DNA from: Pimelobacter simplex
Lineage (GTDB): Bacteria > Actinomycetota > Actinomycetes > Propionibacteriales > Nocardioidaceae
Assembly: GCF_024662235.1 (NCBI RefSeq)
Contig: NZ_CP096276.1
Span: 1,054,001 to 1,118,000, forward strand
Length of the DNA stretch: 64,000 nt
Direction of reading: 5' to 3'
The notes beneath the pieces were generated by a model. That model saw only the letters and a list, made by a program, of their open reading frames with translations. It had not been told where the DNA came from and searched no databases. Positions 1 to 8,142 of the stretch are shown here, in pieces. Each line of letters begins with the position of its first letter. Position 1 is the stretch's first letter. The position numbers were made by a program, and so were the translations under genes.

Positions 1-1
1 G

Positions 2-547
2 ATGGCCGTGGTCGGGGTGGCCCGCGGGTTCGGGGTCGACCTGATGCCCTACCTCAGCGACGAGGGCAGGCGGATCTACGCCCGGCTGGAGAAGGCGCCC
101 ATCATCGACGTGCTCGGCCGCTACCCGGGCCTGACCTGGGCCGACCTGACCAAGCCGGCGTACGCCGACCCGGCGAACATCCCGGTGTTCGTGCGCACCG
201 TCAACCAGCTCAACCTCGGCACCCAGCCCGTCCCGACGGTCCCGATGTTCATCGGGCAGGGCACCGGCGGCCAGATCGAGGGCACCCGGGGCGACCGCCC
301 CGGTCTCGGCAAGGGGGACGGCGTGATGCTGGCCGGCGACGTCCGGTCGCTGGCGCGCAAGTACTGCGCGGGCGGGGTCGCGGTGGTGCACCGGGAGTAC
401 CCGCTGAGCCACTTCACGTCGGTCCCGTTCTGGCTGCCCGAGGCGATCGCGTGGCTCAGCGCGCGCTTCGCCGGCCAGCCGGCGCCCGACAGCTGCGCGA
501 CGATCCCGGCCGGCAACCCGCTGACCCCGCTGGCACCGGCGCGCTAG
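2..547 (+). CDS. Secretory lipase family protein, C-terminal part (5' end outside window)
   Basis: The window opens inside this gene; the visible 181 residues are its C-terminal part. The sequence resembles the C-terminal half of secreted LIP-family lipases (alpha/beta hydrolases acting on acylglycerols): a strand ending in VPMFIGQGTGG, where the family carries its catalytic Asp region, and a late SHFTS segment that fits the catalytic His loop. The nucleophile elbow would lie upstream and is not visible. Two cysteines (near residues 122 and 164) suit an exported, disulfide-bonded protein. The stop is TAG at 545-547, about 100 bp before the next gene. The family call rests on remembered similarity and the ATG at 2 is probably not the real start. 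Confidence 0.7.
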   Translation: MAVVGVARGFGVDLMPYLSDEGRRIYARLEKAPIIDVLGRYPGLTWADLTKPAYADPANIPVFVRTVNQLNLGTQPVPTVPMFIGQGTGGQIEGTRGDRPGLGKGDGVMLAGDVRSLARKYCAGGVAVVHREYPLSHFTSVPFWLPEAIAWLSARFAGQPAPDSCATIPAGNPLTPLAPAR

Positions 548-617
548 ACAACCTGCTGTGATCTGCGACCCGCTCGCTTGCCGGTGGGGGAGGCCGCGGT
601 CATACTCGTCCCGAAAC

Positions 618-631
618 TAGAACGTGTTCTA
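618..631. promoter_or_regulatory. KstR-type operator upstream of the lipid operon
   Basis: The 14-bp palindrome TAGAACGTGTTCTA (arms TAGAAC and GTTCTA around GT) matches the published KstR consensus TNNAACNNGTTNNA exactly. KstR is the TetR-family repressor of cholesterol and lipid catabolism genes in mycobacteria and rhodococci. The site lies 16 bp before the GTG at 647, where bound repressor would block transcription. No kstR gene is in the window; binding is inferred. Confidence 0.75.
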
Positions 632-646
632 CATGGGGGACGACGC

Positions 647-1459
647 GTGTACGACTTCGCAGACGAGCAGGTGGCTGCCGCGGCCGGCGGCGCCCCGGCG
701 CGCGCCCTGATGCTCCTGGAGCTGCCTCGCTGGAGCGTCGAGTACGGCGCCTCCCGGATCCTCGACCTCGCCCGCGCCGTCGCGCCGGGCGAGCCCGACC
801 ACGGGGAGGGGCGCCCGGTGCTCGTGCTCCCGGGCTTCTCCGCGCACGACCGGCTCACCGGCCGGCTCCGCGGCCACCTCGCCCAGCGCGGCTGGGAGCC
901 CTTCGGCTGGGAGCTGGGCAGCAACCACGGGCTCACCGAGAAGATCGTCGCGGGCCTGCCGCGCCGCTTCGCCCAGATCGCCGGCCAGTACGACGAGCCG
1001 GTCAGCATCGTGGGCTGGAGCTTCGGCGGCCTGCTCGCCCGCTGGCTCGCGCACGAGAACCCCGACCGGGTCCGCCAGGTGATCTGCCTCGGCTCCCCGT
1101 GGCGCGCCGAGGGCGAGCGGACCCGGGCGACCGCGCTCTTCGAGCGCTCCCGCGAGAAGCACGGCATCGTCGCGAACGCCCGCGAGATCGTCGACCGGCT
1201 GCGCGAGCCGCTGCCGGTCCCGCTCACCGCGGTCTGGTCCAAGAGCGACGGGATCGTGCCCTGGCACGGCTGCACCGTCGACGAGAACGACGGCCGCGAC
1301 GGCCGTCCGCCGGCCGAGAACGTCGAGGTGGTGAGCAGCCACGTCGGCATGGTCGCCAACCCGCTCGTGCTCTCGGTGGTCGCCGACCGGCTCCGCCAGG
1401 ACCCGGCCGCCTGGGAGCCCTTCTCCTGGAGCCGCCTCGTGCCGGGGGTCGCGTCGTGA
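647..1459 (+). CDS. Alpha/beta hydrolase, first gene of lipid operon
   Basis: 270-residue alpha/beta hydrolase. It has an early strand ending LVLPGF and the nucleophile elbow GWSFGG with Ser near residue 125; a late HVGM segment fits the catalytic His. The fold resembles triacylglycerol lipases or esterases of lipid clusters. The frame stays open back to a TTG at 578, but GTG at 647 is preferred because GGGGGA lies 6 nt upstream and the KstR-like operator would otherwise sit inside the gene. The stop overlaps the next start (GTGA), the first of four such overlaps joining five genes. An ester-lipid or steroid-ester substrate is inferred from context. Confidence 0.8.
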   Translation: MYDFADEQVAAAAGGAPARALMLLELPRWSVEYGASRILDLARAVAPGEPDHGEGRPVLVLPGFSAHDRLTGRLRGHLAQRGWEPFGWELGSNHGLTEKIVAGLPRRFAQIAGQYDEPVSIVGWSFGGLLARWLAHENPDRVRQVICLGSPWRAEGERTRATALFERSREKHGIVANAREIVDRLREPLPVPLTAVWSKSDGIVPWHGCTVDENDGRDGRPPAENVEVVSSHVGMVANPLVLSVVADRLRQDPAAWEPFSWSRLVPGVAS

Positions 1460-2238
1460 GCGCGCTCGCCGGCCGCGACCCGGCGTACGTCGCCGCCGCG
1501 CTGCCGGCGCTCAAGCTGGCGATGCGCACCTACTTCCGCTCCCGGGTGAGCGGGATGGACAAGGTCCCCGAGGGCGGCGCGCTCCTGGTCGGCAACCACT
1601 CCGGTGGGCTGATGCCGATGGACGTGCCGATCATCGCGGTGGCCTTCGCCGAGGAGTTCGGCGCCGACCGGCCGCTCTACTGCCTGGCCCACGACCTGCT
1701 CTTCACCGGCGCCGCCGGCCCGGTGATGCGCCGGTTCGGGTTCGTCAACGCCACCCGCGAGGCCGCGCACGAGATCCTCACCGGCGGCGGCGTCACCATC
1801 GTCTTCCCGGGCGGGGACTACGACACCTTCCGGCCCACCCGCAAGGCGACCGTCGTCGACTTCAACGGGCGCACGGGCTACCTGCGCACGGCGCTGAAGG
1901 CCGGCGTTCCGATCGTCCCGGTGGTCTCGGTGGGCGGCCAGGAGTCCCAGCTCTTCCTGACCCGGGGCGAGTGGATCGGGCGGCACTCGCCGCTGCGCCG
2001 GCTGATGCGCACCGACCTCTTCCCGATCGGCTTCGGCTTCCCGTTCGGGCTGGTCCCGGCGCCGCTCAACCTGCCCCTGCCGACCAAGATCACCACGCAG
2101 GTCCTCGACCCGATCGACATCGCCGCCGAGTTCGGCCCCGAGCCGGACCTCGCCGAGGTCGACGCGGTGGTCCGCGGCCGGATGGAGGAGGCGCTGCGCG
2201 CGCTCGCCCGCCGCCGGCGCCTCCCGGTGCTGGGGTGA
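1456..2238 (+). CDS. Lysophospholipid/monoacylglycerol-type acyltransferase
   Basis: 260-residue acyltransferase of the PlsC/LPLAT superfamily, closest in appearance to the MGAT-like branch. The NHSGG block (His near residue 48, Asp near 56) corresponds to the catalytic HX(4-7)D motif, and FPGGDYDTF is the substrate-binding block usually seen in this branch. It would transfer an acyl chain from acyl-CoA to a glycerolipid acceptor at the membrane. GTG 1456 overlaps the previous stop. A fatty-acid activating enzyme and a WS/DGAT follow directly, so a role in making or remodelling neutral lipid is likely. The exact acceptor cannot be read from sequence. Confidence 0.85.
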   Translation: MSALAGRDPAYVAAALPALKLAMRTYFRSRVSGMDKVPEGGALLVGNHSGGLMPMDVPIIAVAFAEEFGADRPLYCLAHDLLFTGAAGPVMRRFGFVNATREAAHEILTGGGVTIVFPGGDYDTFRPTRKATVVDFNGRTGYLRTALKAGVPIVPVVSVGGQESQLFLTRGEWIGRHSPLRRLMRTDLFPIGFGFPFGLVPAPLNLPLPTKITTQVLDPIDIAAEFGPEPDLAEVDAVVRGRMEEALRALARRRRLPVLG

Positions 2239-3857
2239 GCGCGGTGCTGCGCCGGATCCGTACCCAGCTCTGGGTGTTCCGGGTGCTCGTCACCAGCCGG
2301 ATGCTCGTCGCGATGAGCCCGGCCAAGTACGTCCGCCTGGTCCGGGTGCTGCGCCGCCAGGGCACCAACGCGACGACGAGCTTCGCGCTCGCCGCGGTCC
2401 GTGACCCGCACGGCGCGGCGCTGGTCGACGAGCGCGGCACGCTCACCTGGCAGGACCTGCAGGACCGCTCCGCGGCGCTCGCCGCCGGGCTGCTCGACGT
2501 CACCGGGGGACCGGTCGAGACGGTCGCGATCCTGTGCCGCAACCACCGCGGCTTCGTCGACGCACTGCTCGCGAGCTCGCGGCTGGGCGCGAGCGCGCTG
2601 CTGCTCAACACCGGGTTCTCGGGACCGCAGCTCGCCGACGTCATGGAGCGCGAGGGCGCCCGCGTGATCCTGTACGACGAGGAGTTCGCCGGCGTCGTCG
2701 CCGACGCCCGGGCCCGGGTGCCCGGCCTGGTCGAGGTGCTCGGCTGGACCGACGCACCGCTCGCCGAGGGCGTCCTCGGCATCGAGGCACTGGTCGCGCG
2801 TCATGCCGGCCAGGCGCCGCCGCGCCCGGCCCAGCGGGGCCGGGTCGTCCTGCTCACGTCCGGCACGACCGGGACGCCGAAGGGTGCGCGCCGCAGTGGG
2901 GGCGGCGCGGACGAGCTGGCGGGGATGCTGGAGATGATCCCGTGGCGCGGCGGCGAGACGGTGGTCGTGGCGGCGCCGATGTTCCACGCCTGGGGCTTCG
3001 GGCAGCTGGTGATCGCGGCGACGATGACCTGCACGGTCGTCACGCGCCGCCGGTTCGACCCCGAGGCGACGCTGGCCCAGGTCGAGGACCACCGGGCGAG
3101 CGGGCTGAGCGTCGTCCCGGTGATGCTGGAGCGGATCATGGACCTGCCGGACGCGGTCCTCGACCGCTACCGGCTGACGACGCTGCGGTTCGTCTCGGCC
3201 AGCGGCTCGCGGATGCGGCCGCAGTCGGTGACCGCGTTCATGGACCGCTACGGCGACCTGGTCCACAACAGCTACAACGCCACCGAGGCCGGCCAGATCA
3301 GCGTCGCCCGGCCGGCCGACCTGCGCCACGCGCCGGACACGGCGGGCCGGCCGGTGCGCGGCACGCTGCTGCGCGTCGTCGACGACGCCGGCCGCGACGT
3401 CCCGGCCGGCGTGGTGGGCCGGATCCTGGTCCGCGGGGCCTCGCCGTTCGACGGCTACACCGCCGGTGCGGAGAAGGAGTTCCTCGACGGCTACATGGTC
3501 AGCGGGGACGTCGGCCGGCTCGACGCCGAGGGCCGGCTCTTCGTCGTGGGCCGCGACGACGACATGATCGTGTCGGGCGGCGAGAACGTCTACCCGATCG
3601 AGGTCGAGAAGGTCCTCGGCGCCCACCCGGCCGTGCGCGAGGTGGTGGTGGTCGGCGTGGCCGACGAGGCGTTCGGCCAGCGCCTGGCGGCGTACGTCGT
3701 GCTGGCGGGGCCGGTGAGCGCCGACGAGCTCAAGGCCCACGTCAAGGCCCAGCTCGCCGGCTACAAGGTGCCGCGCGAGGTCGTCGTCCTCGACGCGCTG
3801 CCGCGCAACGCCTCCGGCAAGGTGATGGTGCGCGAGCTGCCGGCGGTCGCGCCGTGA
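2235..3857 (+). CDS. Long-chain acyl-CoA synthetase (FadD12-like AMP-binding protein)
   Basis: 540-residue ANL-superfamily enzyme forming acyl-CoA from fatty acid, ATP and CoA. The P-loop TSGTTGTPKG is at about 208-217, followed by YNATEAGQ (A5), SGDVG and VGRDDDMIVSGGEN (A7-A8), and the C-terminal lysine motif PRNASGKV (A10), so the enzyme looks complete. A helical N-terminal segment precedes a conserved LTWQDLQDRSAALA stretch as in mycobacterial FadD12. GTG 2235 overlaps the upstream stop (GTGA), and a longer reading through the previous gene is excluded by that overlap. It probably supplies acyl-CoA to the acyltransferases on either side. Steroid side-chain activation is an alternative suggested by the KstR-like operator. 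Confidence 0.9.
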   Translation: MSAVLRRIRTQLWVFRVLVTSRMLVAMSPAKYVRLVRVLRRQGTNATTSFALAAVRDPHGAALVDERGTLTWQDLQDRSAALAAGLLDVTGGPVETVAILCRNHRGFVDALLASSRLGASALLLNTGFSGPQLADVMEREGARVILYDEEFAGVVADARARVPGLVEVLGWTDAPLAEGVLGIEALVARHAGQAPPRPAQRGRVVLLTSGTTGTPKGARRSGGGADELAGMLEMIPWRGGETVVVAAPMFHAWGFGQLVIAATMTCTVVTRRRFDPEATLAQVEDHRASGLSVVPVMLERIMDLPDAVLDRYRLTTLRFVSASGSRMRPQSVTAFMDRYGDLVHNSYNATEAGQISVARPADLRHAPDTAGRPVRGTLLRVVDDAGRDVPAGVVGRILVRGASPFDGYTAGAEKEFLDGYMVSGDVGRLDAEGRLFVVGRDDDMIVSGGENVYPIEVEKVLGAHPAVREVVVVGVADEAFGQRLAAYVVLAGPVSADELKAHVKAQLAGYKVPREVVVLDALPRNASGKVMVRELPAVAP

Positions 3858-5314
3858 ACGTCCGGCCCGCGATCGAGCGGATGACCGGGATCGACGCGGG
3901 TTTCCTCTACATGGAGACCCCGTCGGTGCACATGCACACCCTCAAGATCGCGATCCTCGAGGCCGACGACGCCCTGTCGTACGACGCCTTCGTGGCCGGG
4001 ATGCTCGCCCGCCTCAAGCGGCTGCCGCCCCTGCGCCGGCGCGTGGTGGAGGTGCCGTTCGGGCTCAACCACCCGGTGTGGGTGACCCAGCCGCGGATCG
4101 ACGTCGCCCACCACATCCGGCGGCACCGGGTCGGCGGTGACGGCAGCATGCACGACCTGGAGCAGCTCATCGGGATGATCGCCAGCACGCCGCTGCACCG
4201 CGACCGCCCCCTCTGGGAGCTGCACTACTGCGCGGGCCTGGAGGGCGGCCGGGTCGCCGTCGTCGGCAAGATGCACCACGCGCTCGCCGACGGGGCCGCG
4301 GCCAACGCGCTCCTCGCCAACGTCACCGACGTGCGCAGCGCGGCCGCGCCCGAGGCGGTCCAGGAGGAGTACGCCTCGACCGAGCGCCTGCCCGGACGGA
4401 TCGACCTGCTGCGCCACGCCTGGGCCGATGCCGCCGCCCAGGCCGGCACGCTGCCGGGGCTGCTCCTGCGCACCCTGCGCGGCATCCTCGGCGTCCTGCG
4501 CGAGCGACGGGCCGGCGCCCGCTCGCCGCTGCCCGTGCTCCACGCGCCGCGGGTCTCGTTCAACGGCGCGCTCACGCCGCTGCGCTCCTTCGCGACGGTG
4601 ACCCTGCCGCTGGCCGAGCTCAAGCGGGTCCGCGCCGAGCACCGGGCCGCCGGGCTCGACGCGACCCTCAACGACATCGTGCTCGCCACCACGTCGGGCG
4701 CGCTGCGGCGCTGGATGGCCGACCACGACGAGCGGCCCGCCTCCTCGCTGCTCGCCGGGGTCCCGGTGAGCGCCGACGAGCGCGATGCCATACCGCGGCT
4801 GGGCGGCAACCGCGTCTCGAACCTCTTCACCACCCTCGCCACCGACGTCGAGGACCCGACCGAGCGGCTGCGCACCATCGCGCGCACCACCGCCGACGCC
4901 AAGCGGATCCAGGCCCGGCTCGGCACCTCGATCCTCGCCGACTGGTCGCAGTTCACGCCGCCGCGGCCGTTCACCGCGGCGGTGCAGGCGTACTCCCGCC
5001 TGCGCGCGGCGTCCTGGCACCCGGCGGCCTTCTCCGCGATCGTCTCCAACGTGCCCGGCCCGCGTGAGCCCGCGACCGTCGGCGGTGCCCGGCTGCGCGA
5101 CCTGTTCAGCGTCGGCCCGCTCGTCGACGGGATCGGCCTCAACGTGACGGTCTGGTCCTACGTCGACCGGATGAACTTCTCGCTGCTCGCCTGCCCGGAC
5201 CTGCTGCCGGACGTGCACCACCTGGCGGCGTACTTCCCGGCGGCGCTGGCCGAGCTCGACCTCGCGCCGCCCGCGCCCGCCGACGCCACCACCGACCGGA
5301 GGAACCTCGCGTGA
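3854..5314 (+). CDS. Wax ester synthase / diacylglycerol acyltransferase (WS/DGAT)
   Basis: 486-residue bifunctional WS/DGAT-family enzyme, which esterifies acyl-CoA to diacylglycerol or fatty alcohol to make triacylglycerol or wax esters. The catalytic HHxxxDG motif is present (His141, His142, Asp146, Gly147 in KMHHALADG). The N-terminal FLYMETPSVHMH segment and the late VSNVPGP motif are family hallmarks, and length is typical (about 450-500). GTG 3854 overlaps the synthetase stop. Position directly after an acyl-CoA synthetase and an acyltransferase suggests a storage-lipid cassette. Mycobacteria carry comparable tgs/fadD/lip groupings. Confidence 0.93.
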   Translation: MNVRPAIERMTGIDAGFLYMETPSVHMHTLKIAILEADDALSYDAFVAGMLARLKRLPPLRRRVVEVPFGLNHPVWVTQPRIDVAHHIRRHRVGGDGSMHDLEQLIGMIASTPLHRDRPLWELHYCAGLEGGRVAVVGKMHHALADGAAANALLANVTDVRSAAAPEAVQEEYASTERLPGRIDLLRHAWADAAAQAGTLPGLLLRTLRGILGVLRERRAGARSPLPVLHAPRVSFNGALTPLRSFATVTLPLAELKRVRAEHRAAGLDATLNDIVLATTSGALRRWMADHDERPASSLLAGVPVSADERDAIPRLGGNRVSNLFTTLATDVEDPTERLRTIARTTADAKRIQARLGTSILADWSQFTPPRPFTAAVQAYSRLRAASWHPAAFSAIVSNVPGPREPATVGGARLRDLFSVGPLVDGIGLNVTVWSYVDRMNFSLLACPDLLPDVHHLAAYFPAALAELDLAPPAPADATTDRRNLA

Positions 5315-6252
5315 CCACCCGTGTGATCAGGAAGGTCGGCGCCGGCGTCGGCCGCGCCGCCGTGCTCGGTGTCCGGACCGGCATCCGGCGCACCCAGCGG
5401 TTCCCGGCCCTGCCGGACCTCCCGGCCGGGCGCGTGCTCGACCTGTCGGGCCGCGGCGAGGTCTTCGTGATCGACACCGGCGTCCCGGAGGGGCTCACGG
5501 ACGCGCCCACGCTGCTGCTCTTCCACGGGCTGGCCACGACGTCGTACCTGACCTGGTTCAGCACGGTCGACGAGCTGCGCGCCCGGCACCGCGTCGTCAT
5601 GCTCGACCAGCGCTGGCACGGCCGGGGGATCGTCTCGGAGCGCTTCTCGCTCGAGGACTGCGTCGACGACGCCGCGGCCACCCTCGACGCCCTCGGGATC
5701 GCCTCGGTCGTCGCCGTGGGCTACTCCATGGGCGGTGCCCTCGCTCAGCTGTTCTGGCGCCGGCACCCCGAGCGCACGGCCGGGCTGGTGCTGGCCTCGA
5801 CCGCCGCGTGCTGGAAGGAGAACCTCGGCGACGCGATGTTCTACCCGGTGCTGGGCGTGGCCAACGACCGCCTCCGTGGGCACTACCGGGCCCGGGTCGC
5901 GGAGGTGCGCGCCGGGCTGCCCGTCGTACCGGACCTGGGGGAGGAGATGTCGACCTGGGCCTGGGCGGAGTTCCGCAGCACCAGCGCCTGGGCGATGCCC
6001 GAGGTGCTCGGCGCCCTCGGCCGCTTCGATGCCCGGCCCTGGCTGGGCGAGATCGACGTACCGACCTCGGTCGTCGTGACCGGCCGCGACCACGCCATCC
6101 CGACCGCCCGGCAGCGCGCGATGGCCGCCGCCATCCCGGGCGCGACCGTGCGCGAGACGCCCGGTGGGCACGCGTCGGTGGTCTTCGACGTGCAGCGCTG
6201 GCGCCCGGAGTTCCTCGCCGCGGTGGACGAGGTCGTCGCGCGGCTGGGCTAG
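5311..6252 (+). CDS. Alpha/beta hydrolase, last gene of lipid operon
   Basis: 313-residue alpha/beta hydrolase with oxyanion motif FHGL, Asp-containing strand MLDQRWHG, nucleophile elbow GYSMGG (Ser139), acid strand VVTGRDH and C-terminal GGHAS carrying the likely catalytic His. A basic N-terminus of about 30 residues without a clear signal peptide precedes the fold. GTG 5311 overlaps the WS/DGAT stop, with GGAGG upstream as ribosome binding site. It probably hydrolyses lipid esters made or used by the operon. The nearest functional class (lipase, esterase, epoxide hydrolase) cannot be settled from sequence. It ends 13 bp before the convergent CBS gene. Confidence 0.85.
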   Translation: MTTRVIRKVGAGVGRAAVLGVRTGIRRTQRFPALPDLPAGRVLDLSGRGEVFVIDTGVPEGLTDAPTLLLFHGLATTSYLTWFSTVDELRARHRVVMLDQRWHGRGIVSERFSLEDCVDDAAATLDALGIASVVAVGYSMGGALAQLFWRRHPERTAGLVLASTAACWKENLGDAMFYPVLGVANDRLRGHYRARVAEVRAGLPVVPDLGEEMSTWAWAEFRSTSAWAMPEVLGALGRFDARPWLGEIDVPTSVVVTGRDHAIPTARQRAMAAAIPGATVRETPGGHASVVFDVQRWRPEFLAAVDEVVARLG

Positions 6253-6265
6253 CCCGGCGTCCGGA

Positions 6266-6700
6266 TCAGGACTGGTGCACGTAGTTGTCGAGCTGGTCGC
6301 GCTCGAACTGCAGCTGGTCGATCTTGTGCTTGACCATGTCGCCGATGCTGACGATCCCGACGACCGCGCCGTCGGCCGAGGCGACGGGGATGTGCCGGAA
6401 GCGGCCCTCGGTCATCACCTGCATCACCTCGTCGAGGTCGTCCTCGGGGGAGCAGGTGCGGACCTCGGCGGTCATGATCGCCGAGACGACGTTGTTGATC
6501 ACCGTGCCGTCGCTGTGCAGGTGCCGTACGACGTCGCGCTCGGAGACGATGCCGTCGAGGGCGGTGCCGTCGGCGCTGACCACGACGGCGCCGATGTTGT
6601 GCTCGGCGAGCGTCGCGAGCAGCTCGCGCACGCCGGCGTCGGGACGGATGGTCACCACGTCGCGGAGCGACTTGGACTGCAGGACGTCAGCGATGCGCAT
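6266..6700 (-). CDS. CBS-domain protein
   Basis: 144-residue protein made almost wholly of two CBS domains (about residues 6-60 and 70-130), with the repeated patterns GAVVVSADG..DGIVSERDVVRHL and HIPVASADG..GIVSIGDMV. CBS pairs bind adenine nucleotides and often sense energy state. ATG 6700 gives the usual MRIADVL N-terminus; an upstream in-frame ATG at 6736 would overlap hisN by 26 bp and looks spurious. The start is 10 bp after the hisN stop, so the two are probably one transcript. The C-terminus is helical and charged (QLQFERDQLDNY), typical of stand-alone actinobacterial CBS proteins. No enzymatic partner is fused. Confidence 0.88.
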   Translation of the reverse strand: MRIADVLQSKSLRDVVTIRPDAGVRELLATLAEHNIGAVVVSADGTALDGIVSERDVVRHLHSDGTVINNVVSAIMTAEVRTCSPEDDLDEVMQVMTEGRFRHIPVASADGAVVGIVSIGDMVKHKIDQLQFERDQLDNYVHQS

Positions 6701-6710
6701 GTGACGCAGG

Positions 6711-7607
6711 TTACTTGCTGTCGTCCTCGTCGTCACTGGTCCGCTGGCGGTGCGAGCGCAGGTCGGAGACGCTGCCGGGCCCCGAACGCGGCCAGTCCGG
6801 GTCGTCGCCGGCGTCGGTGACGCTGCCGAGGAAGGACAGCGCGGCCTCGTGCAGGTGGCCGTTGGTGGCGAGCGCGTTGCCGCCCCAGGGGCCGTCGCTG
6901 CCGTCGAGCGAGGTGAACCGGCCGCCCGCCTCGCGCACGATGATGTCGAGGGCCGCCATGTCGTAGACCTCGAGCTCGGGCTCGGCGGCGAGGTCGACGG
7001 CGCCCTCGGCGAGCAGCATGTAGGACCAGAAGTCGCCGTACGCGCGGGTGCGCCAGACGCGGCGCATCAGGGCGAGCAGGTCCTCGCCGAGGCCGCGGTC
7101 CTCCCAGCCGCTGATCGAGGAGTACGACAGCGAGGCGTCCTCGAGTCGTCGTACGTCGGAGACGCGGCACTCGGTGGCCTTCATCAGCGACCGCCCGGTC
7201 CAGGCGCCCTGGCCGGCCGAGGCCCACCAGCGGCGCTGGAGGGCCGGGGCCGAGACCACGCCGAGGACGACCTCGTCGTCGACGGCGAGCGAGATGAGGG
7301 TGGCCCACACGGGGACACCGCGCACGTAGTTCTTGGTGCCGTCGATCGGGTCGACGATCCAGCGGCGCTGGGAGTGGCCGGAGGTGCCCTGCTCCTCGCC
7401 GGTGACGGCGTCGCGGCTGCGCGCCTTGGAGAGCGTACGGCGGATCGACTCCTCGACCGCCTGGTCGGCGTCGGTGACCGGGGTGAGGTCGGGCTTGCTC
7501 ATGACGTGGAGGTCGAGGGCGCGGAAGCGCGCCTGGGTGAGCGAGTCCGCGTCGTCGGCGAGCAGGTGCGCCAGACGCAGGTCGTCGGTGTAGTCGGGGG
7601 CAGCCAC
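6711..7607 (-). CDS. hisN: Histidinol-phosphatase (inositol-monophosphatase family)
   Basis: 298-residue IMPase-fold phosphatase, assigned as HisN, which removes phosphate from L-histidinol phosphate in histidine biosynthesis. Metal-binding motifs are intact: TGEEQG, WIVDPIDGTKNYVRG (the DPIDGT signature) and late VYDMAALDIIVREAGG. Actinobacteria use this fold rather than HisB-type phosphatases, and hisN commonly sits with aroA and rsgA as here. The C-terminal 35 residues are acidic and disordered. GTG 7607 follows a TAGGGT -10 box by 6 nt, implying a leaderless mRNA. An inositol-phosphate substrate is the alternative. Confidence 0.9.
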   Translation of the reverse strand: MAAPDYTDDLRLAHLLADDADSLTQARFRALDLHVMSKPDLTPVTDADQAVEESIRRTLSKARSRDAVTGEEQGTSGHSQRRWIVDPIDGTKNYVRGVPVWATLISLAVDDEVVLGVVSAPALQRRWWASAGQGAWTGRSLMKATECRVSDVRRLEDASLSYSSISGWEDRGLGEDLLALMRRVWRTRAYGDFWSYMLLAEGAVDLAAEPELEVYDMAALDIIVREAGGRFTSLDGSDGPWGGNALATNGHLHEAALSFLGSVTDAGDDPDWPRSGPGSVSDLRSHRQRTSDDEDDSK

Positions 7608-7613
7608 AGGGGC

Positions 7614-7619
7614 ACCCTA
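7614..7619 (-). promoter_or_regulatory. -10 box for leaderless hisN transcript
   Basis: On the minus strand TAGGGT is followed by 6 nt and then the GTG start of hisN. The same arrangement, nearly base for base, occurs before the TPP enzyme gene at 50616-50621. No -35 match is claimed. Confidence 0.6.
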
Positions 7620-7686
7620 GCCGTCAGGGCGCGCCGCACCGGCGTGGGTCTGGTTCGGAGCAGGGTGGGTAGTGCACTCTTCAACC

Positions 7687-8133
7687 ATGGAGATCAACGG
7701 CGTTCCCCTCCACCCGCTCGTGGTCCACGCCGCCGTGGTGCTCACCCCGGTCGCCGGCCTCGTCGCCGTCGGGTACGCCGTCCCCTCCTGGCGCGACCGG
7801 CTCCGCTGGCCGCTGGTGGTGCTCGCGGTGCTCGCCGCCGCGGCCGTCTGGGTCGCCTACCTCTCCGGTGAGAACCTGCGCACGGACCGCTTCGGCGCCG
7901 TCACCGGCACCCTCGCCGACCGGATCGCCGACCACGAGACCTGGGCCAAGCGGCTGCGGATCGGGGCCTCGGTGTTCGCGGTGGTGGCGCTGGCCGCGGC
8001 CTGGTTCCACAGCCGTACCGGGGCGACCCGGGCGGTGCTGACGCTGCTCACCGTGGTCGCGGGGCTCGTCACGCTGGTGCTCGTCGTGCTGACCGGCGAC
8101 GCCGGTGCGCAGGCGACCTGGCGCATCGACTGA
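7687..8133 (+). CDS. DUF2231-type membrane protein
   Basis: 148-residue protein with four predicted membrane segments (about 14-32, 38-56, 91-110 and 115-133). The N-terminal NGVPLHPLVVHAAVVLTPVAG is the hallmark of the DUF2231 family, where the conserved histidines have been suggested to bind heme or metal. The function is unknown. ATG 7687 is chosen because it begins the conserved MEINGVPLHP; an in-frame GTG at 7672 would add five residues. It stands alone on the plus strand, with its start 79 bp from the divergent hisN and its stop 9 bp from the convergent rsgA. Confidence 0.82.
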   Translation: MEINGVPLHPLVVHAAVVLTPVAGLVAVGYAVPSWRDRLRWPLVVLAVLAAAAVWVAYLSGENLRTDRFGAVTGTLADRIADHETWAKRLRIGASVFAVVALAAAWFHSRTGATRAVLTLLTVVAGLVTLVLVVLTGDAGAQATWRID

Positions 8134-8142
8134 CGGGTCGGT

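Noticed and set aside
6701..6736. Longer CBS-protein start at ATG 6736
   Set aside because: It would overlap hisN by 26 bp and add residues outside the conserved MRIADVL start.
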